NCBI GenBank assembly: GCA_002690755.1
Contig: NZFT01000037.1
Coordinates: 6,019 to 15,132 of the forward strand
Reading direction: 5' to 3'
Length of the DNA stretch: 9,114 bases
Source of the DNA: Phycisphaerae bacterium
Lineage (GTDB): Bacteria; Planctomycetota; Phycisphaerae; Phycisphaerales; SM1A02
Below are positions 1 through 6,192 of this stretch, piece after piece (position 1 is the first letter of the stretch; each line of letters opens with the position of its first letter). The notes under the pieces were generated by a model. It did no database searches and was not told the origin of the DNA. It saw nothing but the letters and a program-made list of their open reading frames with translations. A program made the translations under genes and the position numbers.

Positions 1-1390
<1,390 letters not shown>

Positions 1391-1430
1391 AACAGCCCCG
1401 TTCACTTGTGGACGGGGCTGTTGTCTTTTT
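1391..1430 (+). terminator. Intrinsic terminator of the stand-alone 16S gene
   Basis: AACAGCCCCGT (1391-1401) pairs perfectly with ACGGGGCTGTT (1412-1422), an 11-bp stem. It is followed by GTC and TTTTT (1426-1430). This is a textbook rho-independent terminator. It ends the transcript about 180-220 bases after the 16S 3' end, so the 16S RNA is transcribed without a 23S. Confidence 0.93.
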
Positions 1431-1731
1431 GCGACTTCGTTTCTTTGTGATCTCCAGATCGGCCGCCGCCGACCGATCGGCCGAGCGCCGCTGGCACGGG
1501 CGGTGCAAGCCCGACCGGTACTGACGATCGACGGGGTGTGCCGTCCAGGTTGATTCCGCTCACGGAAGCTGGAGTGGGCGTCCGGAATCGGGGGCAGGAA
1601 TGCTCGATGCTCGATGCCCAGCGCTCCATGCCCAGTCGCGGGAAACCATCAAACCGCCTCGAGACAATGAAGCTTCGTGAGACCGCGAGAGATCCGAGGT
1701 GCAGATCTCTGGAGCCTGGCCGGGAACGAGG

Positions 1732-1771
1732 CTCGACTCCTGGCCCCTGAGCTCGACTTCCGGCCCCTGAG
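1732..1771. repeat. Tandem repeat, 2 x 20 bp
   Basis: Two adjacent 20-base units, 1732-1751 and 1752-1771, both read CTCGACT...GGCCCCTGAG and differ at two positions. The repeat lies in the gene-free stretch downstream of the sugar porter. No function is evident. Confidence 0.75.
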
Positions 1772-1908
1772 GTCCGCTGCGGACATCGGCTCCCCGCAAG
1801 GTCGAGCTGGAGACGCGACTCGCGTTGGTGAAACGATTCGAACGCCGTGGGAGATCGCAGGCTGATGGCGCATTCGACTCCATTTCGGGGTCGGGCCACA
1901 CCACGCCT

Positions 1909-1926
1909 GAAGCCATTCAAGGCTTC
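1909..1926 (-). terminator. Weak hairpin just after the sugar porter stop codon
   Basis: On the minus strand GAAGCC-TTGAAT-GGCTTC forms a 6-bp stem with a 6-base loop, starting 3 bases after the porter's TGA. No T-run follows, so it is at best a weak or factor-assisted terminator, or a 3'-end protecting hairpin. Confidence 0.3.
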
Positions 1927-1928
1927 GA

Positions 1929-3542
1929 TCAGGACCCAAGGGTGTCCGAAGCGACGGACTCGGTGGATGCGGTGCTGCCGGTCGGGGGCAACCACGCCGT
2001 CCGGCCCCCTCGGGCGAGATTTTCTTCGATCTCCTCGAGGGTGTAGCCCTTGGTCTCCGGAATCACCCGCCAGATCCAGAGGAATCCCGCGAGGCCGATG
2101 AGGCCGTAGGCGCTGAACGTCAGGGCCGGACCGAGGAAGTCGAGCAGCGAGAGGAAGGTCAGGGAGATCACGAAATTCGATCCCCAGTTCACGCCGGCCG
2201 CCATTGAAACACACCGATCACGGACCTCGTTCGGGAAGATCTCCGAGATCATGGTCCAGGTGATCGGGCCGAGACTGAACGCGAAGCAGCCGACGAACAA
2301 CGCGGTGAAGACGAGAATCACGATCGCGAGGAACGAAATCCCCGTTTCGGCATTGGTGGTGACGGCCTTCACGGATGGTTCGGGCGTCCCGTCGGCCGCC
2401 GCGGTCGACGATGCGGTCGGTCTTGCCGTGGAGCCGTCCGTCGCGAGATGGTGATTCGCCGCGGCCGGGGTGTGAGCGGTGTGCGGCGCTTTCGAGATCG
2501 AAGTCGACGGATCCGCGTCACCCATGACCGCGAAACCGATCGCGATCGCCGCCAGCGAAACGGTCATCCCGGCGGTGCCCCACAGAAGCAGGGGACGTCT
2601 GCCGGCCCGATCCGCGAAACGAAGCGCGATCAACGTTGCGAAGAGATTGACGAGCCCGAGCCCGACCGTGGCGGCCAGTGCGGCGGAATCCGTCTTGAAT
2701 CCCGCATGATGGAAGAGGATCGGTGCGTAGAAGAGGATCGTGTTGATCCCGATGAACTGCTGGAGGACCGCGAGCCCCAACGCCACCGTCAGTGCGAGGC
2801 GAATGCCGGGAACGTCGGCGAGTCTCGCCCGTCCGCCGGAGGCGGCACGATCCACATCCTGCTTGATTCGGCTGATCGCATCGGCGACGCGGTCCGCCGG
2901 GATGAGACTTCGGAGCACCGTCTCCGCTTCATCGGTCCGCTGTTTCATGACGAGCCACCGGGGGCTCGCGGGCATGCCGAGGAATCCGAGGAAAAGCAGG
3001 ATGCCCGGCAGGCCACCCAGGGCGAACATCCACCGCCATCCATCCGGGACCCCGGTGAAGAAAGCATCGACCACGTAGGCGGCGAGGATTCCGAAGACGA
3101 TCGCGAACTGGAACAGGCTCACTCGTCCGCCGCGTTTCTCGGCCGGAGACGTTTCGCTGATGTAGAGGGGCCCGACGACACTGGCGATTCCCACGCCGAT
3201 GCCGATCAGGACGCGGCCGGCGATCAACCAGTCGGTGTCGGGCACGAAGCCGAGAAAGACCGCACCCACCGCGAAGACCACGCCCGCCGTCATGTTCGAA
3301 CGCCGTCGGCCGAGTCGGTCGGCGAGCACCCCGCCCAGCCCCGCGCCGACCATCGCGCCGACGAGCACGCCCGCGGTGATCAGCTCCGCGACGAAATCGG
3401 ACGTCTGAAAATCACGTTCGATCGAAAGCAGCGCACCGGAAATCACACCGATGTCGTAGCCGAACAGGAATCCGCCGACCGCGGCCATGAAGCAGGCGCC
3501 GAACGAAATGAGCCGAGAAGGGCCTTTGTGGCGTTCGCGCAT
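1929..3542 (-). CDS. MFS sugar porter (proton:sugar symporter type) with His-rich loop insert
   Basis: 537-residue inner-membrane transporter of the sugar porter family of the major facilitator superfamily (XylE/GalP/GLUT-like), expected to import a monosaccharide. Family signatures appear in order: GYDIGVISGAL in TM1 (28-38, with the membrane Asp D30), GGVLADRLGRR (70-80), GPLYISETSPAEKRG (124-138), PASPRWL (191-197), QQFIGINTILFYAP in TM7 (261-274), DRAGRRPLLL (311-320), GPITWTMISEIFPNEVRDR (425-443) and PETKGYTLEEIE (495-506). QQ261-262, N267 and W429 match sugar-contact positions of XylE. Length exceeds the usual 460-490 because of a low-complexity segment at about 342-398 (His, Ala, Thr, Ser), between TM9 and TM10, predicted on the outer face. 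Start: ATG at 3542 with GGAG (complement of 3550-3553) seven bases upstream. It is divergent from the chitinase, about 590 bases away. Family is certain; substrate is not. Confidence 0.95.
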   Translation of the reverse strand: MRERHKGPSRLISFGACFMAAVGGFLFGYDIGVISGALLSIERDFQTSDFVAELITAGVLVGAMVGAGLGGVLADRLGRRRSNMTAGVVFAVGAVFLGFVPDTDWLIAGRVLIGIGVGIASVVGPLYISETSPAEKRGGRVSLFQFAIVFGILAAYVVDAFFTGVPDGWRWMFALGGLPGILLFLGFLGMPASPRWLVMKQRTDEAETVLRSLIPADRVADAISRIKQDVDRAASGGRARLADVPGIRLALTVALGLAVLQQFIGINTILFYAPILFHHAGFKTDSAALAATVGLGLVNLFATLIALRFADRAGRRPLLLWGTAGMTVSLAAIAIGFAVMGDADPSTSISKAPHTAHTPAAANHHLATDGSTARPTASSTAAADGTPEPSVKAVTTNAETGISFLAIVILVFTALFVGCFAFSLGPITWTMISEIFPNEVRDRCVSMAAGVNWGSNFVISLTFLSLLDFLGPALTFSAYGLIGLAGFLWIWRVIPETKGYTLEEIEENLARGGRTAWLPPTGSTASTESVASDTLGS

Positions 3543-3952
3543 CTGCTTACTCCGATTCGGGAGGTTCGACCGCGCATTCTGGAGGCCGGGTCGCGATTGG
3601 TGGAAACACGTCGTGCAGGGTAGTCCGATGCGACGTGATGCGCTTTCCGTGCGGGATGAACGGACGCGGCCGTGGTTGCAAGAAACTTGTCGAAATCATC
3701 CCGGTTTAAACTCGATAGGCGTCGATTCTCGAATTCCGCCGGAATCGTGTCGAACCCCTCGAGGTCGGAACTCGAATTATCTCCTGTTCCAGGGAACTTG
3801 AAGACCATGATGACCAGCCTGCCGGGGGTGGCCTTCAGATCGAAGTCTTCAGTGGAACGAGATGATCGATCGGCGGAGGCGTCGATCGAATTTCGGGCGA
3901 GCCCTTCCGGCTTAAGGGGGATCCCACGGCAGCGTGGCAGTAGGAGAAGAGC

Positions 3953-3989
3953 GACGAACGGCGCGACATCGCGTCGTTCGTCCATTTTT
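3953..3989 (+). terminator. Terminator-like hairpin upstream of the chitinase (possible leader attenuator)
   Basis: GACGAACGGCGCGA (3953-3966) pairs with TCGCGTCGTTCGTC (3969-3982) over 14 positions, 13 Watson-Crick and one G.T, with a minimal CA loop. It is followed two bases later by TTTTT (3985-3989). On the plus strand this has the form of a rho-independent terminator; the minus-strand side lacks a T-run. No protein gene on the plus strand ends before it. It would therefore end either a short non-coding RNA or a leader transcript of the chitinase, whose ATG is 147 bases on. I recognise no riboswitch class in the preceding sequence. Confidence 0.55.
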
Positions 3990-4125
3990 GGCAGTATGCC
4001 ACCGAGGATCCGACCTCGGAATCATCTGGATCATCTGGATCTTCGACGATCTCACGATCGGATCGGTGCGTATGACTCGACTCGCCGTCCGGTTCAGGTC
4101 CGGCCGGCATCCTTCAGGAACACTT

Positions 4126-4130
4126 GGAGA
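4126..4130 (+). promoter_or_regulatory. Ribosome binding site that fixes the chitinase start
   Basis: GGAGA lies six bases before ATG 4137 and complements the CCTCC at the 16S 3' end in this window. It selects this ATG over the in-frame upstream ATG at 3672, because a signal peptide begins directly at 4137. Confidence 0.8.
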
Positions 4131-4136
4131 ACGATC

Positions 4137-6113
4137 ATGAAGCATCGAATCGACATTGGCCGGCTGGTCGGGATTCCGACGCTCGCGTTCGCGCTCGGCA
4201 CGGCTGGTGCATCGGCGTCGGACATCACCGTCACCTTCGAAGTACCCAACGTCTGGAACGGTGGTCACACCGGGGCGATCCTCATTCGGAACGCCGGAAC
4301 CTCCACGGTCGAGGGTTGGCGACTTCGTTACGAGAACGGACCCGAGATGAGTTCGGTCTGGAACGCGGTCTGGAACGTCGAAGGGGACGTCACGACGCTC
4401 GACGACGCCGATTGGAACGCCACGATCGCACCGGGCTCGGAAATTGAACTCGGGTACTCCGGGGTCGGCGCGTTCATCGGGGACATCACGGGCGCGACGC
4501 TCAACGGGGCCCCGGTCACCTTGGTGTACGGGGACGGAACCGGCGGCGGCGGTGACGACGGCGGCGGCGGTGACGACGGCGGCGGTGATGACGACGGCGG
4601 TGACGACGGCGGTGATGACGGCGGTGGTGATGACGGCGGCGGTGATGACGGGCGCGGCGGTGATGGCGATGGTGATGACGGCGGCGGTGATGACGGGCGC
4701 GGCGGTGATGGCGATGGTGATGGCAGCGGCGATCCGCCGTCCTTCGATCCCTGCCCTGCGGATCTCGATGGTTCCGGTTCCGTGAACGGCGGCGACCTCG
4801 GCATCCTGCTTTCCGCCTGGGGCGGTTCCGGCGTCGCGGATCTCGATGGAAGCGGCGTCGTCGACGGTGGCGATCTTGGTTTCTTCCTCGCGTCCTGGGG
4901 CGCGTGTCCCGAAGTGATCGACGGCCGCGTGGTCGCGTACTACATCGAATGGGGCACCTACGGGCGGAACTTCCAGCCCGCGGACATTCCCTACGAAAAG
5001 ATCACGCATCTCAACTACGCCTTCGCGGACATCGGCCCGGATGGCCGCGTCACCTTGTTCGACGAGTATGCGGCGATCGACAAGTCCTTCCCCGGTGACA
5101 CCTGGGATCAGCCCTATCGAGGTCTGATCAATCAGATCAACAACGTCCACAAGCCGGAACACCCGCACCTCAAGACCATGATCTCGGTGGGTGGGTGGAC
5201 GCTCTCCGGTCGATTCAGCGACGTGGCGCTGACCGAGGCCTCGAGGTCGACGTTCGCGGAGAGCTGCGTCGAATTCATGCGGGCCTACAACTTCGACGGA
5301 GTCGACATCGACTGGGAGTATCCCGTCGAAGGTGGTCTCGCGAGCAACGTCTATCGACCCGAGGACGGCGTGAACTACACGCTGCTGCTGCAGGAGCTCC
5401 GGGATCGGCTGGACGTCGCGGGTGCGGAAGACGGCGTCCACTACGAACTCTCGATCGCGGCGCCCGCCGGATTCGACAAGTACCGTCATCTCGAACTCGA
5501 CCGACTCGGGGAGATCCTCGACTTCGTCAATGTGATGACGTACGACCTGCGGGGGGCGTGGGACTTCACGAACACCGGGCATCATTCACCGCTGTTCTCG
5601 AACCCGGATGATCCGGGTGATCCCGAGATCGCCGAGAAGTACACCGTGGATCACGTGATCCAGGCCTACCTCGCGGGCGGGGTCGAGCCGGCGAAGCTCG
5701 TGATGGGCCTGCCCATCTACGGGCGGGCGTGGGGAGGCGTCGCGGACGGCGGAACCGGCGGACTCTTCCAGTCGGCGTCCTCGGTTCCCGCGGGGACCTG
5801 GGACGACGGGACGAGCGGGGCGACCGGCGTCAACGACTTCGACGCCGCGGGAACCGGTCGGGACGGCATTCTGCAGCTGCTCCAGTCCGGTGACTACACC
5901 CGGTACTGGGACGACGTGTCGAAGGTGCCTTATCTGCACTCACCCAGTCGTTTCGGCGGCCACTTCATCTCCTATGACGATCAGGAGTCGACCCAGTACA
6001 AGCTCGACTACCTGCGTGACCTCGGCCTCGGCGGCGTGATGTACTGGGAGATCACGGCGGATCGCGGTCAGGGACTCGTCGATCTGATCGCCGAAACCGT
6101 GATGGCCAAGTGA
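4137..6113 (+). CDS. Secreted modular GH18 chitinase: CBM2-like, Gly/Asp linker, dockerin-like pair, GH18
   Basis: 658-residue exported endochitinase-type enzyme hydrolysing beta-1,4-GlcNAc links. Residues 1-28 are a signal peptide (basic start, LAFALGTAGASAS). Residues 29-131 resemble a family 2 carbohydrate-binding module; W40, W75 and W93 line up with its usual binding-face tryptophans, but the family's terminal cysteine pair is absent. Residues 134-198 are a Gly/Asp linker with two Arg. Residues 206-257 hold two dockerin-like repeats (ADLDGSG..GGDLG.LL..WG at 208 and 234), flanked by C206 and C257, which could form a disulfide. Residues 262-655 are a GH18 barrel with SVGGW (350-354), catalytic DGVDIDWE (D387, D390, D392, acid E394), MTYD (467-470) and a closing barrel Trp in MYWE (W637). 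The segment after PIYGRAW (526-532) fits a chitin-insertion domain. All catalytic residues are present. The start is set by the signal peptide and the GGAGA site. Chitin as substrate is very likely; the exact product pattern is unknown. Confidence 0.95.
   Translation: MKHRIDIGRLVGIPTLAFALGTAGASASDITVTFEVPNVWNGGHTGAILIRNAGTSTVEGWRLRYENGPEMSSVWNAVWNVEGDVTTLDDADWNATIAPGSEIELGYSGVGAFIGDITGATLNGAPVTLVYGDGTGGGGDDGGGGDDGGGDDDGGDDGGDDGGGDDGGGDDGRGGDGDGDDGGGDDGRGGDGDGDGSGDPPSFDPCPADLDGSGSVNGGDLGILLSAWGGSGVADLDGSGVVDGGDLGFFLASWGACPEVIDGRVVAYYIEWGTYGRNFQPADIPYEKITHLNYAFADIGPDGRVTLFDEYAAIDKSFPGDTWDQPYRGLINQINNVHKPEHPHLKTMISVGGWTLSGRFSDVALTEASRSTFAESCVEFMRAYNFDGVDIDWEYPVEGGLASNVYRPEDGVNYTLLLQELRDRLDVAGAEDGVHYELSIAAPAGFDKYRHLELDRLGEILDFVNVMTYDLRGAWDFTNTGHHSPLFSNPDDPGDPEIAEKYTVDHVIQAYLAGGVEPAKLVMGLPIYGRAWGGVADGGTGGLFQSASSVPAGTWDDGTSGATGVNDFDAAGTGRDGILQLLQSGDYTRYWDDVSKVPYLHSPSRFGGHFISYDDQESTQYKLDYLRDLGLGGVMYWEITADRGQGLVDLIAETVMAK
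4536..4730 (+). repeat. Minisatellite-like DNA coding for the Gly/Asp linker
   Basis: About 195 bases built from GGC/GGT and GAC/GAT codons encode a (GGGDD)n-type linker. Early units are mostly GGCGGCGGTGACGAC-like and later ones drift to GATGAC. The tract joins the CBM2-like domain to the dockerin-like pair. Such DNA is prone to slippage, so its length may differ between strains and in assemblies. Confidence 0.85.
4635..4724 (+). repeat. 45-bp tandem duplication within the linker
   Basis: Positions 4635-4679 and 4680-4724 are identical except for one base (A at 4678, G at 4723). Each encodes 15 residues, GGGDDGRGGDGDGD followed by D or G (residues 167-181 and 182-196). The near-identity points to a recent in-frame duplication. 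Confidence 0.9.
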
Positions 6114-6142
6114 TTCCGGCACGATCGGCACGCGATCGATGA

Positions 6143-6178
6143 GAACCGCGGGGGGACGACCACGTCCCCCCGCGGTTC
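6143..6178. terminator. GC-rich hairpin between convergent genes
   Basis: GAACCGCGGGGGGAC (6143-6157) pairs perfectly with GTCCCCCCGCGGTTC (6164-6178), a 15-bp stem with loop GACCAC. It lies 29 bases past the chitinase stop and 14 bases past the stop of the convergent PHP gene. Neither side has a T-run, so termination may rely on the very stable stem or on Rho. It probably serves both genes. Confidence 0.7.
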
Positions 6179-6192
6179 GTTCGATGGTGGGG

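Larger units (their letters stand above)
1431..1928. other. About 500-base gap without a supportable gene
   Basis: Between the 16S terminator and the stop codon of the sugar porter no reading frame has a plausible start with ribosome site, a recognisable domain or natural amino-acid composition. Frames that stay open here are Ser/Arg/Pro-rich, as expected from out-of-frame GC-rich DNA. Small inverted repeats occur: GATCT-CC-AGATC at 1449-1460, GATCGG/CCGATC at 1457-1478 and AGAGATC/GATCTCT at 1688-1710. There is also a tandem repeat at 1732-1771 and short iterations of GCTCGATG near 1602-1617. It could be decayed sequence or a spacer; a small RNA cannot be excluded. Confidence 0.5.
3543..4136. 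promoter_or_regulatory. Divergent intergenic control region between sugar porter and chitinase
   Basis: About 590 bases separate the two divergent start codons, so promoters for both genes should lie here. No -35/-10 pair is convincing. The best fragments are TAAACT (3707-3712, + strand, inside the palindrome GTTTAAAC 3704-3711) and GATAAT on the minus strand near 3775-3780. Inverted repeats that could be operators are ATTCCG-C-CGGAAT (3733-3745), GTTCC-AG-GGAAC (3786-3797) and TGGCA-GTA-TGCCA (3989-4001). Short stems are CCCTT/AAGGG (3902-3918) and CCACG/CGTGG (3924-3937). A 9-base unit, ATCATCTGG, is repeated at about 4021-4038. The chitinase frame stays open upstream to 3672, but that stretch is Arg/Ser-rich with no domain and is judged non-coding. 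Confidence 0.45.

Noticed and set aside
1402..2214. 270-residue minus-strand frame overlapping the 16S terminator and the porter's 3' end
   Set aside because: It runs through a terminator and overlaps the porter out of frame; composition is Arg/Pro/Ser-rich without motifs.
2448..3623. 391-residue open frame antisense to the sugar porter
   Set aside because: Arg/Glu/Asp/Gly-rich shadow of the transporter gene, no recognisable domain.
3543..3989. c-di-GMP (GEMM) riboswitch upstream of the chitinase
   Set aside because: GEMM is known upstream of some chitinase genes, but its conserved core sequences were not found here.
3989..4001. Sigma-54 type promoter (TGGCA...TGCC)
   Set aside because: The GG and GC elements do not have the -24/-12 spacing; it reads better as a small palindrome.
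3672..4136. In-frame upstream extension of the chitinase (155 extra residues from an ATG at 3672)
   Set aside because: The added sequence is Arg/Ser-rich with no domain, spans the terminator hairpin, and would bury the signal peptide that begins at 4137 behind a GGAGA site.
4536..4730. CRISPR-like or RTX-type repeat
   Set aside because: Units lie in frame, have no spacers, and encode GGGDD-type linker residues rather than the GGxGxDxUx nonapeptide.
3912..5585. 557-residue open frame antisense to the chitinase
   Set aside because: It mirrors GC-biased codons of the GH18 gene; its Ala/Val/Ile/Thr run is just the complement of the Gly/Asp linker. No start signal or domain.
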